45,491 bases of DNA from Phycisphaerae bacterium. GTDB lineage: Bacteria; Planctomycetota; Phycisphaerae; UBA1845; Fen-1342. Location: positions 1 to 45,491 of the forward strand of contig JANQFV010000042.1 in NCBI GenBank assembly GCA_028277645.1, written 5' to 3'. How positions within the stretch are numbered: position 1 is the first letter of the stretch; every line of letters begins with the position of its first letter. Shown here in pieces: positions 18,013 through 27,858 of this stretch. The notes beneath the pieces were generated by a model that did not search any database, had not been told where the DNA came from, and saw nothing but the letters and a program-made list of their open reading frames with translations. A program made the translations under genes and the position numbers.

Positions 18013-18237
18013 AAAGGAGGTAATCGATGTCGTTCGTAAACCCTGGCCTCTGGTATCGAGCTGAAATTGAGGCCGCAGCATTGGCGCTGCCTCCGGCGCG
18101 TGGTCCCCCGGCCGATTGCCAGGAAGCAACGGGCCTGGAGTGGTGGAAACCACCCCCAGCGCCCCGTGGTAACGGGCAGGTTAGCCCCCGACTCACTCCA
18201 CTTGCACGACACTGCGCAGCGAAATCAGCAACGTGCT
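18013..18237 (+). other. Orphan strong Shine-Dalgarno with short open frame
   Basis: AAAGGAGG at 18013-18020 lies six bases before an ATG at 18027 that opens MSFVNPGLWYRAEIEAAAL and stays open into the antisense of the OPT gene. The ribosome site is the best in the neighbourhood, yet the frame soon turns Pro/Arg-rich and resembles nothing I know. It may be the 5' stump of a gene cut when the OPT segment was joined. No other gene is seen in 17997-18237. Confidence 0.3.
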
Positions 18238-20910
18238 CTAACGGCCGAAGATCCCTACTGCGGCACTCTCGATTGCGATGCCGACGCCCGTCAGACTTTC
18301 TCCGGCCACCACGCCCGCACAAACCGCGACCAAGAAGCGCCCCGACCAATTCGGTACGAACCGCCCGGCGATCAATGCCGCCAGTCCACCCAGGAAGATC
18401 GCGAAGCTGCTGTATGCCTGAATCACGAACGCCAAGCCAAGGCTGGCCGCACTCGGAATCAAGAAACGGGCTTGCTTCGGCGCGGTCCTTTCGAGCACCG
18501 GCAGCAAGACGCCCGCCGCGGCAGCGAGCACCATAGCCAGCGGCGTGCCCGCGGGAATCGCGTCAAAACCAACCATGAAGAGCTCGGCCACGGCCTTCCA
18601 CGCAGCGACCGCCGGCGCGGCCCACTCCTCGGTCAGCAGCATCTCCCCGGGGTCGGGCACGAGGATGAGGTACACGGCGGCGCCCGATAGTGCCCCGGCC
18701 AGCGCGCCGAACACCTGCGCCAGCGATTGCAGGCGCGGAATCGCCCCGAGCAGGTAGCCGCACTTCAAGTCGTGCAACAGATCTGCACACTGGCTGGCCG
18801 CTCCGCCGGTGACGTTCGCCGCCATGAGGTTTGCGCTGGCGCTCTTCGGCACGAGCAGGCCGAATATCAGCTGCGTGACTTTGCCCATGGCCCCGACCGG
18901 CGTGATGCTCGTTTCCCCCGAGACGCGGGCCGCGACCAGGGCCAACACGAAGGTGAGCAGGATCCCCACGACGGCGGCCCACCAGATGATTTCGAAGAGC
19001 GAGATCTGCAGCACGGTGGAGAGCACGAGCGCGACGAGCAGGGCCAGGGCGAAGACGCTGGCGGGCAGCCCCCCGCTATCCTTGTTTCGCGCTCTCCCGC
19101 GCGCGGTCGACCGCCCGGGGATCGCGGACAGGAACGAGCGCCACGAGAAGGCTACGGAGACCAGCGACGACACCACCATGAGCGTCACCCCGGGCCACAG
19201 AAACCAGCGGTTCAGGTCGCGGAAGCCCGGCTGCGCTGGTTGAATGCGCGCCGCGGCCACCAGCTGGTCGATGCTCTGCGCGAGATCCGCGACCGCGGGT
19301 GAATATGTGTCGGTAGCCAAGGCCTGCAGCTGCGCGACCTGTTCGGCGCTGGGCACACCGATCATGCGCAGCGCCTTGAGCTCCTCATCGTACGTCGCGA
19401 AGTCCAACGCGGCCGGCCACAGGAATTCGTCCGGCAGGTGCGAGGCCCCCTGGCGTCGCTCCAGTTCGAGCACGGCGTCGCGGAAGGCGTCGGCGGCCGC
19501 GGCGCGGTCGGGGTGATCGACACGATACTGGGTGAGTTGCTCCATCAGACGCTCGTGCAGTGCGGGCGTCATCGGGCCGCGTAACTCCAGCCGCTGACGA
19601 TCACGGGCCACGCCCAGCACGCCCTCGAGGTCGCGCGGGATGATGAGCTCTTGCGGAAACTCGCGCAGGGCTACGCTGATCTGCGCGTACCGGACCGTCT
19701 CCACCGCGAAGTACTCGGCGTACAGAGCCCGCAGCGCCGCCCGGTACGCGTCACTCTCGCTCAGGGCCGTTAGCCGGGCCAAATCGGCGGCGCTCAGCGC
19801 GGCGGTCGCGCGCAGAACACGGCGCTGCACGTCGTAGCGCAAGGGTGTGCCCGACAGGTCTACGTCGGCCGGCAGGTGCTCCAGCGGATGCTCCCAGGCG
19901 AGTTGCGAGCGTACGTGAAGCTTGCGGATGGCCTGCTGATAGGGCGCGTAGTCGCTCCAGCCGAGTAGCTCGTCCATTTCTGCGTGCGACATCACGCCCG
20001 ACCAGATCAGCCGATGTCGATCGTAGTCGTAAGTGAGGTGCGGGTGCTCGCCGGCGTGGAGTGACAGCTCGGCGGGCAGGCGGTCCAGCGGCTCAACGAC
20101 CTGGAGTTGCAGGTGGCCGGACTGTACCAGCGGCGGGGCCAACACTGCGTAGGCCAGGACCGCGCCCAGAAGCAGCGACCAGCATGCACGGAAACCGATC
20201 AGGCCGCCGACACCAAACAGCAGCAGCGACGGTTTTAAAGACAGCGTAAACGTCGACGCCGGGAAACCTCCCAACGTGCCCGGAACCGCTAGTCCGCTTA
20301 TCAAACGGAAGTGCGCCAGCAGGGCGACCGCCGAAGCGACCGCCGCGGCACCCACTAGATGGGCCACTCGGGCCAGCGCCTCGGTCCCCCGGGCGTACAT
20401 TTCCCGCAGTGTTTCCGCAGCGGCAATTCCGAACGCGAAGGGCAGCCGGTCGACCACAATCATCTGGCGGCGAAGCGGAATCGCCACCGTGATACCGACC
20501 AGCATGACCGAGAAGCACCACAGTGCGAGCCAGGCCCAGTCGAGCGTTTGCCCGGTGAGCATGGCCAGGGCTGGAATTGGCGCGACCAGCCCTGCCGAGG
20601 AGACAGATGCGGCGGACGAGCATGCAGTCTGGTTGATGTTGTTCTCGAGAATGCCCCAGTGACGGACGCGTTTGCCGCTGAGTCGATGCAGCCCGTTCCA
20701 AACGCCGAAGCTCAGCAGCGCGGCCGTCACGGACATGTTGAAACCCCAACCGATCTTCAGGCCCGCGTAGATGTTGCAGGTGCATAGCACCGCCCCGAGA
20801 ACCATGCCGGTGCCGACCGCACGGATGGTGAGCTGGGGGGCATCCCATTGGATAGGGGCGGGTTGGTCGTGACCACCCGCCGACGCCGCGGCATGTGTTT
20901 CGCTGGACAT
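18238..20910 (-). CDS. OPT-family transporter with large repeat-bearing soluble insertion
   Basis: An 890-residue membrane protein of the oligopeptide transporter (OPT) superfamily. The N-terminal part has QLTIRAVGTGMVLGAVLC, CNIYAGLKIGWGFNMSVTAALL and NNINQTACSSAAS, typical OPT blocks; the C-terminal part has KVTQLIFGLLVPKSASANL, HDLKCGYLLGA and GVVAGESLTGVGIAI. OPT proteins import peptides or metal chelates using the proton gradient. Between helices, residues ~265-565 form a hydrophilic insertion with four copies of a ~55-residue unit (LP..L.YD..R..L...G.M pattern). Family members are usually 600-700 residues. The ATG at 20910 is chosen because the 40 residues upstream are unlike a transporter start. 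Substrate unknown. Confidence 0.88.
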   Translation of the reverse strand: MSSETHAAASAGGHDQPAPIQWDAPQLTIRAVGTGMVLGAVLCTCNIYAGLKIGWGFNMSVTAALLSFGVWNGLHRLSGKRVRHWGILENNINQTACSSAASVSSAGLVAPIPALAMLTGQTLDWAWLALWCFSVMLVGITVAIPLRRQMIVVDRLPFAFGIAAAETLREMYARGTEALARVAHLVGAAAVASAVALLAHFRLISGLAVPGTLGGFPASTFTLSLKPSLLLFGVGGLIGFRACWSLLLGAVLAYAVLAPPLVQSGHLQLQVVEPLDRLPAELSLHAGEHPHLTYDYDRHRLIWSGVMSHAEMDELLGWSDYAPYQQAIRKLHVRSQLAWEHPLEHLPADVDLSGTPLRYDVQRRVLRATAALSAADLARLTALSESDAYRAALRALYAEYFAVETVRYAQISVALREFPQELIIPRDLEGVLGVARDRQRLELRGPMTPALHERLMEQLTQYRVDHPDRAAAADAFRDAVLELERRQGASHLPDEFLWPAALDFATYDEELKALRMIGVPSAEQVAQLQALATDTYSPAVADLAQSIDQLVAAARIQPAQPGFRDLNRWFLWPGVTLMVVSSLVSVAFSWRSFLSAIPGRSTARGRARNKDSGGLPASVFALALLVALVLSTVLQISLFEIIWWAAVVGILLTFVLALVAARVSGETSITPVGAMGKVTQLIFGLLVPKSASANLMAANVTGGAASQCADLLHDLKCGYLLGAIPRLQSLAQVFGALAGALSGAAVYLILVPDPGEMLLTEEWAAPAVAAWKAVAELFMVGFDAIPAGTPLAMVLAAAAGVLLPVLERTAPKQARFLIPSAASLGLAFVIQAYSSFAIFLGGLAALIAGRFVPNWSGRFLVAVCAGVVAGESLTGVGIAIESAAVGIFGR

Positions 20911-21009
20911 ATGCTTGCTTGAGTCTCTGGCCGAGTGGGGCGAATCGAATACCGAGAGAATGTTAGCCCTGTACCGGCCGGTTTTCCGGGATGTGGTTGT
21001 TGTGCGTTC

Positions 21010-21038
21010 TTGCCGCGGAAATCCCCCCACGGTAGAAG
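21010..21038 (+). promoter_or_regulatory. Possible promoter of the mrp operon
   Basis: TTGCCG (21010-21015) and TAGAAG (21033-21038) with 17 bases between, in the divergent space between the OPT gene and mrpA. Spacing is ideal but the boxes are only moderate matches. Confidence 0.3.
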
Positions 21039-21125
21039 AAGGGCCGCGCGATTCGCATCGGGGGCGTTGTTCGCGCGGCGCGGTTGGGCAGTTCGGCTCT
21101 GTGTTCGGCTCGGAGTTTCGGCACT

Positions 21126-23465
21126 GTGCTCTGGGTGATTCTCATCCCGCTGGCCGCGGCCGCCGCGGCTCCGTTGCTCCACCGACTGCTCCGCGCGCAC
21201 GTCGCGGCGGTGCTGGCGGCCGTCCCGATCGGTCTGGCATTAGCGATTGCTACGCGACTGCCGTTGGAACCTGGGGCGGCATGGACGGAAGTCCTACCGT
21301 GGATTCCCGACCTGGGGATCGCTCTGGCTTTCCGCCTTGACGGGTTGTCCCTGACGTTTGGACTGCTGATCTGCGGCATCGGGGCTTTGGTGCTCCTGTA
21401 TGCGGGCGCGTACATGCGGACGGACTCACGACTGGGGCGGCTCTGCGGCCTGCTGTTGCTGTTCCTGGGTGCGATGTTGGGCGTGGTCTTCAGCGACGAC
21501 GTGTTCGTCCTTTTCGTCTTCTGGGAGCTCACGAGCATCGCCTCGTATCTGCTGATCGGGTTCAAGCACGAGAAGCAGGACGCCCGCGACGCGGCCCGCC
21601 AGGCCCTGCTCGTGACGGGGGCGGGTGGTCTGGCCCTCCTGGCTGGACTCGTACTGCTCACGATCGCAGCCAGCCAGATGGGCCTGTCGACAGACCAAGT
21701 GTCGCGCATCTCGGCCCTGACAACGGTCGACTTGTCGGGTCACGTGCTCTTCGTGCCGGCCTTGCTGCTGATCGTGCTCGGGGCGTTCTCGAAGTCCGCT
21801 CAGATGCCGCTGCACTTCTGGCTTCCGAACGCCATGACGGCCCCCACGCCGGTGTCGGCCTACCTGCACTCGGCCACGATGGTGAAGGCTGGCGTGTTTC
21901 TGCTGGCACGACTGAATCCAGTGTTCGGCGAGAGTCTTTTGTGGCACCTGCTGCTGATGGCAACTGGGGCCGTGACGATGCTCGTTGCGGCTGCGATGGC
22001 CGCCGGACAAACAGATCTCAAGCGCATTCTCGCGTACACAACGGTCAGCGTGCTCGGTACGTTGACGATGCTGATCGGCGTCGGCACCGAGCTCGCGATC
22101 AAGGCCGCCGTGGTCTACCTTGTTGCCCACGCCTGCTACAAGGCGGCGCTGTTCATGATCGCCGGCAGTCTGGAGCACGCGACGGGCACGCGCGACATCC
22201 GTCAACTGAGCGGACTGTTTCGGGCGATGCCCGTAACCGCGATTTCCGGGATCTTGGCGGCGCTCAACATGGCTGGCGCGCCACCACTGTTCGGGTTCAT
22301 CGGCAAGGAACTGTTGCTCAAAGCCAAGCTCGATCTCGAGTACCTTGGCGTCGTCCTCATACTGATTGCCAGTCTCGCGAACGTGTTGCTCATCGCGCTG
22401 GCGCTCGTCGTGGCGGTGTGGCCGTTCTTCGGTCGCCGGTGCCCGGGCGTGACATTAGCGCACGAAGCGCCGCTGTTGATGCTTCTCGGTCCGCTGCTGC
22501 TCGCGGTGACCGGCCTGTTCGTAGGTCTGATCCCGGGCACCTTTGACAGCGCGCTGGGATCCGCGATGGCGACCGCGATCAGCGGGCGTCCAATCGTGAT
22601 GGAGCTGAAGCTCTGGCATGGCGTGAGCCCCGTCGCATTGACGGCGCTTGGAATCAGCGCTGCAACGCTGACTGTAGGCTTTGCGTTGTTCCTGCGCCTG
22701 CGCGAATGGCTCGCTCACATCGCGATTGCTGTGGCGCGCATCGGTCGACGCGGTCCCGCACGGGTTTACGACCTGCTGTTTGCCAGCGGGCTCGCACTGG
22801 CGGAACGGGTCACGCGCCTTACCGAGACTGGCAGCCTACATCAGTATGTTCGCTTGGTTCTTCTTGCGTTGATCGTGGCGTGCCTGTACCCGCTAATCCG
22901 CTGTTTCCCCGTGGTTAGCCAGCTCTCCTCGAGTTGGCATTGGCACGAGGTCCTGCTGGTCCTGCTGACGCTGGTCGGTGCTGCTGCGGCCGTCTTCTCA
23001 CGATCACGACTGTCGGCCATTGCGCTACTGGGGATTACAGGGCTACTGATTGCAGTCCTTTTCGCGCTGTTTAGTGCGCCCGATCTGGCTATCACCCAGA
23101 TCATGGTCGAGGCGCTCACGGTCATTCTGCTCGTCCTGATCTTCTATCGGCTGCCGCAGTTCACTGCGTTCAGAACGCGCCTGGCCAGAGTCGTTGACGC
23201 TCTAGTGGCCCTGGCCGCCGGCACCATCATGGCGGGCCTTGTCCTTGCGACCGCCACCGTGCATCTGTCACCCACCGTTAGTGAGCAACTGGCGCGGATG
23301 TCCAAGCCGGAAGCTTACGGTCGCAATGTTGTGAACGTCATTCTGGTAGATTTCCGCGCAATGGACACGCTGGGCGAGATCGCCGTCGTCGCCGTTGCCG
23401 GACTTGGCGTGTACGCCCTGATCAAGCTCAAGCGTCGGCGCAGGGCCGAAGAGGGTACGGCGTGA
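21126..23465 (+). CDS. mrpA: Mrp cation/proton antiporter subunit A
   Basis: Largest subunit of the Mrp complex, related to NuoL of complex I. A 779-residue polytopic protein from the GTG at 21126 (CGGAG upstream; a TTG at 21084 is possible). Family marks: [21 protein letters not shown], the Glu of [17 protein letters not shown], the Lys-rich [34 protein letters not shown] split over a conserved loop, and [12 protein letters not shown]. The C-terminal third holds the MbhD-like [15 protein letters not shown] and a last MbhE-like segment [15 protein letters not shown], the part that makes MrpA longer than NuoL. First gene of a complete mrpA-G operon; mrpB starts inside its stop. Confidence 0.95.
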   Translation: MLWVILIPLAAAAAAPLLHRLLRAHVAAVLAAVPIGLALAIATRLPLEPGAAWTEVLPWIPDLGIALAFRLDGLSLTFGLLICGIGALVLLYAGAYMRTDSRLGRLCGLLLLFLGAMLGVVFSDDVFVLFVFWELTSIASYLLIGFKHEKQDARDAARQALLVTGAGGLALLAGLVLLTIAASQMGLSTDQVSRISALTTVDLSGHVLFVPALLLIVLGAFSKSAQMPLHFWLPNAMTAPTPVSAYLHSATMVKAGVFLLARLNPVFGESLLWHLLLMATGAVTMLVAAAMAAGQTDLKRILAYTTVSVLGTLTMLIGVGTELAIKAAVVYLVAHACYKAALFMIAGSLEHATGTRDIRQLSGLFRAMPVTAISGILAALNMAGAPPLFGFIGKELLLKAKLDLEYLGVVLILIASLANVLLIALALVVAVWPFFGRRCPGVTLAHEAPLLMLLGPLLLAVTGLFVGLIPGTFDSALGSAMATAISGRPIVMELKLWHGVSPVALTALGISAATLTVGFALFLRLREWLAHIAIAVARIGRRGPARVYDLLFASGLALAERVTRLTETGSLHQYVRLVLLALIVACLYPLIRCFPVVSQLSSSWHWHEVLLVLLTLVGAAAAVFSRSRLSAIALLGITGLLIAVLFALFSAPDLAITQIMVEALTVILLVLIFYRLPQFTAFRTRLARVVDALVALAAGTIMAGLVLATATVHLSPTVSEQLARMSKPEAYGRNVVNVILVDFRAMDTLGEIAVVAVAGLGVYALIKLKRRRRAEEGTA

Positions 23466-23869
23466 ACTCAATTGTCTTCAAGACCACGACGCGCGTCGTC
23501 ACTCCACTGCTGTTGGCGTTTTCGCTGTTCATGCTGCTGCGCGGCCACAACGAGCCGGGGGGCGGTTTCATCGGTGGCCTCCTTGCGGTCACAGGCTTCG
23601 CACTGTACGCGTTAGCGTTCGACGCTCGCCAAGCCCACGCGCTACTTCGAGTATCACCACGAACGCTAACTACAATCGGACTGCTCCTGGCGGTGGCGAG
23701 CGGATGCCTGGCCTGGCTGGCCGGGCAACCCTACATGCTCGGTCTATGGCTGCCGGTCGAGCTGCCGGTCGAGCTGAAGCTCGGCACCGTGCTCTTGTTC
23801 GATATCGGCGTGTATTTGGTGGTGCTCGGCGCCGCGCTGCTCGTGTTGCTGACGTTGAGTGAGGAATAG
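23462..23869 (+). CDS. mrpB: Mrp antiporter subunit B
   Basis: A 135-residue membrane protein of the MnhB family. [20 protein letters not shown] at the start and the hallmark [13 protein letters not shown] are present, followed by three further hydrophobic helices and [16 protein letters not shown]. The GTG start overlaps the mrpA stop by four bases. A short sequence duplication, [11 protein letters not shown], occurs before the last helix. Part of the antiporter membrane core. Confidence 0.95.
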   Translation: MNSIVFKTTTRVVTPLLLAFSLFMLLRGHNEPGGGFIGGLLAVTGFALYALAFDARQAHALLRVSPRTLTTIGLLLAVASGCLAWLAGQPYMLGLWLPVELPVELKLGTVLLFDIGVYLVVLGAALLVLLTLSEE

Positions 23870-23871
23870 AC

Positions 23872-24219
23872 GTGTTTGTTGTCATGGCACTACTGGTCGG
23901 TGCGCTCTATGCGGCGGCGTTCTATCTGCTGCTGGCGCGCAGCACAGTCAAACTCATCTTCGGGCTGCTGCTGCTCGGCCACGCGGCGAACCTGCTCATC
24001 TTCTCGGCCGGCGGCCTCGTGCGGGCCAATCCGGCGATAGTGCCCAGCGGCGTCGAGGCTCCGTTGCCGGGCTACGCCGATCCGATTCCTCAGGCGCTGA
24101 TACTCACCGCCATCGTAATCAGCTTTGCCGTGCTCGCGTTCGCCGCGGTGCTCGTGAAGCGGGCATACGTCGAGAGTGGCACCGACGATTCCGAGGAGAT
24201 GCGAACTACCGAGCAATAA
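23872..24219 (+). CDS. mrpC: Mrp antiporter subunit C
   Basis: A 115-residue NuoK-like subunit with three helices. [28 protein letters not shown] contains the membrane region conserved in MrpC, and [21 protein letters not shown] is the family signature. The GTG start lies two bases after the mrpB stop. The tail is acidic. Confidence 0.95.
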   Translation: MFVVMALLVGALYAAAFYLLLARSTVKLIFGLLLLGHAANLLIFSAGGLVRANPAIVPSGVEAPLPGYADPIPQALILTAIVISFAVLAFAAVLVKRAYVESGTDDSEEMRTTEQ

Positions 24220-24221
24220 CC

Positions 24222-25790
24222 ATGCTACTCGCGCTGCCGATCATCATTCCGCTGTTAACCGCCTGCGTGTGTTTGTTACTCGGGCATCGCGCCCGGCTGC
24301 AGCGCGCGCTGGCCGTACTGGGGGCGTGTGGGCTGCTCGTCGCGGCTACCACGCTTTTCGTGCGCGTTTGGATGGACGGTGTGCAGATACTCCACGTCGG
24401 CGGCTGGCAGGCGCCGTTCGGCATCACGCTCGTGGCCGATGTTCTGGCCGTCCTGATGGTGCTGGTCACCGCCTTGATGCACTTGGCCGTAACTGTCTAC
24501 TCCCTGGCAAACGTGAATGCACGCCGGCAGCGGTACGGGTACTTCGCTTTCCTCAACGTCATGTTGATGGGTATCTGCGGTGCCTTCCTGACGGGTGACC
24601 TGTTCAATCTCTATGTGTGGTTCGAGGTGATGTTGATCGGCAGCTTTGTGCTGTTGGTTCTTGGCGGAGGGCGAGCGCAGATGGAGGCTGGCATCAAGTA
24701 CGCCACGCTCAGCCTGCTCAGCTCCGCGCTGTTCCTAGCCGGGGTCGGCGTGATCTATGGCATCACCCACACGTTGAGCATGGCCCACTTATCACAGCGC
24801 TTGGCGCTTGTAGCCGAGACCGATCCGTGGCTGGTGGTTGCGGCGTCGGTACTACTGTTGCTGAGCTTCGGCCTCAAGGCCGCCGTGTTTCCGTTGTATT
24901 TTTGGCTACCGGCGAGTTACCACACGCCCGCACCGGCTGTGTCGGCAATCTTCGCCGGCCTGCTGACGAAAGTCGGTGTGTACGCCCTGATCCGCGTGTT
25001 CACGGTCGTCTTTCCCGCCAGTGATTACACACTCAACTTGCTGCTCATCATCGCCGGCCTCACGATGCTGTTCGGTGTACTGGGTGCCGTCTCGCAGTCA
25101 CAGATTCGACGGATTCTCAGCTTCCACATAATCAGCCAGATCGGATACATGGTCATGGGGCTCGCCCTGCTGGTGTCGCCGGGTCCCGCCACGCAACGGC
25201 TCGGTGTGGCCGCTGCCGTGTTCTACATCGCCCACCACATCGTTGTGAAGACAAACCTATTCCTCATCGGTGGTACTGTCCGGGCGCTCACCGGTACCGA
25301 GCGTCTGGTACAACTCGGCGGGCTGCTCAACCAGGTCCCCTGGCTGGCGATCCTGTTCCTGATCCCGGCGCTCAGCCTCGCCGGCCTGCCGCCCCTGTCC
25401 GGCTTCTGGGCGAAGCTCGCGATCATCAAGGCGGGATTCGAAGCCCAGCAATACACACTCACCGCGGTCGCCCTGTTTGCCGGGCTGCTGACGCTGGTCA
25501 GCATGCTTAAGATTTGGAACGAGGCGTTCTGGAAGCCGGCACCCGAGGGCGAAACCGCATCTGAGAACAGCGGGCGACGAAAACCGCCGCCACGCCGACT
25601 TGCTCTACTTGTTGCGCCGAGTGTAGCCCTGGCGGTCTTGACGCTGGCGATCGGACTCTATCCGCAAGCACTGCTGTCTGTATCGCAACGCGCTGCACGT
25701 GAACTACTGAACCGAAGGGGTTATGTTCAGGCCGTGCTCGTGCCGCCGGAGCCATCCGAACAGCCGGAGCTCGGAGACGACCGATCATGA
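24222..25790 (+). CDS. mrpD: Mrp antiporter subunit D
   Basis: A 522-residue NuoN/M-like antiporter subunit, the second proton- or cation-translocating module. LNVMLMGICGAFLTGDLFNLYVWFEVMLIGSF includes the key membrane Glu, FGLKAAVFPLYFWLP and SYHTPAPAVSAIFAGLLTKVG the conserved Lys and His regions, and QIRRILSFHIISQIGYM the late broken helix. The frame is open upstream, but the ATG at 24222, two bases after mrpC, gives the family start LLALPIIIPLLTA. Confidence 0.95.
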   Translation: MLLALPIIIPLLTACVCLLLGHRARLQRALAVLGACGLLVAATTLFVRVWMDGVQILHVGGWQAPFGITLVADVLAVLMVLVTALMHLAVTVYSLANVNARRQRYGYFAFLNVMLMGICGAFLTGDLFNLYVWFEVMLIGSFVLLVLGGGRAQMEAGIKYATLSLLSSALFLAGVGVIYGITHTLSMAHLSQRLALVAETDPWLVVAASVLLLLSFGLKAAVFPLYFWLPASYHTPAPAVSAIFAGLLTKVGVYALIRVFTVVFPASDYTLNLLLIIAGLTMLFGVLGAVSQSQIRRILSFHIISQIGYMVMGLALLVSPGPATQRLGVAAAVFYIAHHIVVKTNLFLIGGTVRALTGTERLVQLGGLLNQVPWLAILFLIPALSLAGLPPLSGFWAKLAIIKAGFEAQQYTLTAVALFAGLLTLVSMLKIWNEAFWKPAPEGETASENSGRRKPPPRRLALLVAPSVALAVLTLAIGLYPQALLSVSQRAARELLNRRGYVQAVLVPPEPSEQPELGDDRS

Positions 25791-26260
25791 CGGTCCTCTT
25801 GCTGAACCTGACACTGATGGCCTTGTGGGTCGCTTCGACCGGTGTCTTCACCTACGCCAACAGTGCGCTTGGTTTTCTCGTCGGATTCGTTGTGCTCTGG
25901 TGGCTGCAAACCCTGCTGGGGCCTACGGCGTACTTTCGCAAGCTCCCGCTCGCCCTGTGGTTTAGTGCACTGTTTCTGTGGGAGGTGTTGAAATCCAACT
26001 TGCGTGTCGCGTGGGATGTCGTCACGCCCAACCGGCTGCGGGAACCGGGAATTGTGGCCGTGCCGCTTGACGCGGAATCGGACGCGGAGATCGCGGTCCT
26101 CGCGAACTTGATTACATTGACGCCGGGCAGTCTTTGTCTCGACGTATCGGAGGATCGTCGCACGCTGTACGTGCATGCGATGTTCGCTCGCGAACCGGAT
26201 CAGGTCCGGAGAGAGATCAAGCAGCGTTTTGAACGCTGGGTGTTGGTCCTTCTGCGGTAG
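25787..26260 (+). CDS. mrpE: Mrp antiporter subunit E
   Basis: A 157-residue protein with N-terminal helices (LNLTLMALWVASTG, LGFLVGFVVLWWLQ) and a soluble C-terminal domain with NLITLTPGSLCLDVSEDRRTL split by its helix, typical of MrpE; LWEVLKSNLRVAWDVV is also a family block. The ATG overlaps the mrpD stop by four bases. Confidence 0.95.
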   Translation: MTVLLLNLTLMALWVASTGVFTYANSALGFLVGFVVLWWLQTLLGPTAYFRKLPLALWFSALFLWEVLKSNLRVAWDVVTPNRLREPGIVAVPLDAESDAEIAVLANLITLTPGSLCLDVSEDRRTLYVHAMFAREPDQVRREIKQRFERWVLVLLR

Positions 26261-26284
26261 AGCTGCCACTTGGGTAACGCCGTC

Positions 26285-26557
26285 ATGGCCGTGTTTGTCA
26301 ACATCATCGTTGGGGTCTTGATCATCGCTATCGCGCTGGCGACCGTACGGCTCGTGCGTGGCCCGGGGCTGGCGAACCGCGTCGTGGCACTGGATGTCAT
26401 TGCGGTGCTCGGGGCGGCGCTGACCGCCGTATTTGCAATCCAGTATGACGTGCGTGCCTTTCTGGACGTCACCATTATCCTGGCGTTGGTCAGCTTCGTC
26501 GGCACGGTAGCGTTTGCCTACCACATTGAGCGAGGAGCGCATCGTTGCCGGCATTGA
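26285..26557 (+). CDS. mrpF: Mrp antiporter subunit F
   Basis: A 90-residue, three-helix subunit. ATVRLVRGPGLANRVVALD is the MrpF signature, with FLDVTIILALVSFVGTVAFA as the last helix. The ATG at 26285 gives the usual start; a TTG at 26270 in the same frame is possible. The gene overlaps mrpG by 13 bases. Confidence 0.93.
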   Translation: MAVFVNIIVGVLIIAIALATVRLVRGPGLANRVVALDVIAVLGAALTAVFAIQYDVRAFLDVTIILALVSFVGTVAFAYHIERGAHRCRH

Positions 26558-26889
26558 TCGACAGCCTGATCATCATCTTGCTCGCCCTCGGAAGTTTGTT
26601 CAGCCTGCTGGCAGCCTTGGGAATCCTGGTCATGCCAGACGTGTACGGGCGCATGCAAGCTGCTAGTAAGGCGGTCACTTTCGGCACAACGTCGATTGTG
26701 CTCGCAGCGGCGCTGCACTTCCAGGAAGCCGATATCGTCGCACGCTGCCTGCTGGTGTGCGTCTTCCTGTTCGTCACGATTCCGGTGGCTTCGCACCTCG
26801 TCGCCCGCGCTGCCTACCGCGCACGCGAGCCTTTGGCACCGGAAACGTCAGTCGACGAACTCGCCGAACACACTAAGGATGCGCCCTGA
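26545..26889 (+). CDS. mrpG: Mrp antiporter subunit G
   Basis: A 114-residue, three-helix subunit closing the mrp operon. LGSLFSLLAALGILVMPDVYGRMQ and AASKAVTFGTTSIVLAA are MrpG hallmarks. The start is TTG at 26545 inside mrpF; the tail VDELAEHTKDAP is polar. With A-F present, all seven subunits needed for the hetero-oligomeric Na+(K+)/H+ antiporter are encoded. Confidence 0.94.
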   Translation: MPALIDSLIIILLALGSLFSLLAALGILVMPDVYGRMQAASKAVTFGTTSIVLAAALHFQEADIVARCLLVCVFLFVTIPVASHLVARAAYRAREPLAPETSVDELAEHTKDAP

Positions 26890-27666
26890 CGGTCCGAGAC
26901 GCTGTTGTGCAGATACCTGCTTGAACAGCGCATCCAGTGGTTGCGCCAGGCCAGGAAGAAGGTGGCTGTGGCAAAACTGTGAGTCCGGTGCCGCCGAACT
27001 GGATGCGGCGGTTGCCAGCAGCTCTCGATCGCTGCACACTCCAAGCGTCAGCTGAACCAGCTCCGTTATCTGTCTTGGGGTGGCGCTTGCGCAGCTGAGA
27101 CAACTCGATCTGTCCTTGGCAACAATCCTCGGGGCTTAGCCTCACGTGCTGATGAACTGCCGCGCCCCACTAGCTAAAGCTGCGAGGACTCTCTTTCTCT
27201 CCGTCGCCGCGTGAAAGAGCAGGTATCGTGGCTCCGTACGACGCAACATGAATCAGCCAGACATAGCGACAACGCTCGCTGTGTACCTCCGGACCGTGGC
27301 ACGATTCCGTAACTGCAGCGTCGGCAACATCATGCTCAAGCTCGATGCATCACCGTTGGACCGTCGAATGATAGTGCAACCGCCTTGCCCCAGGCGCCGA
27401 TGCGACAGCAACCATCGCCGGAGCGCCGGGATGGCGGGTGCCCGCGGGGAGGGTTTGCGTCAGAACATTCGAAAATTCCACGCAACGGACGGAGGCTAAC
27501 TCACACCGTCTACGCACGGCGCACCGGGGGGCGTGGTAAGAATCCTGGCGCAGCGCGGGATCCCTTTGGAGTCCCGGCGCGAACTCTCCCTTGGCCCGGT
27601 GAATCCGCCTAACACATACCACCATTGAGATGCCTTGCCGGACGTGCTCCCGGGGCACGCGGTTCG
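26890..27666. other. Gene-poor stretch after mrpG
   Basis: About 780 bases with no gene I can support. Short frames exist on both strands, none with a ribosome site or known motif. One minus-strand frame (26848-27039) reads SDRELLATAASSSAAPD and ALFKQVSAQQRLGPSG, which has a protein-like composition but no start codon extension or recognisable family; it could be a relic. Consistent with decay near the right end of the island. Confidence 0.5.
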
Positions 27667-27858
27667 TTATGAACCGGACCATCGACCGAACACCCAGAGC
27701 GAACGGACCGCGGTCCGCGCGTGGAGGAGGAGGACGCTCCAGAACTTGCCGCTGCCCCACCTGATCTTGCCGCGGACGACCTCCGCGCGAACGGAGCCAA
27801 TTCGCCCGAAGCTCAGCAGCCCGAGAATGCCGCCGCCGATCAGCCAGCGAACCGCCAT
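27667..27858 (-). CDS. Small hypothetical protein (63 aa)
   Basis: Starts MAVRWLIGGGILGLLSFG, a hydrophobic N-terminus that could be one membrane helix or a signal, followed by a basic, Trp-rich part (IRWGSGKFWSVLLLHARTAV). Its ATG overlaps the TGA of the upstream 85-residue gene (TGATG), which is the main support. I do not recognise it. It is the last of three tiny minus-strand genes at the right end of the island. Confidence 0.45.
   Translation of the reverse strand: MAVRWLIGGGILGLLSFGRIGSVRAEVVRGKIRWGSGKFWSVLLLHARTAVRSLWVFGRWSGS

Noticed and set aside
13519..23465. DAB-type inorganic carbon pump (carbonic-anhydrase-like protein plus NuoL-like protein)
   Set aside because: The carbonic anhydrase is an ordinary small exported beta-CA and MrpA belongs to a full mrp operon; no DabA is present.
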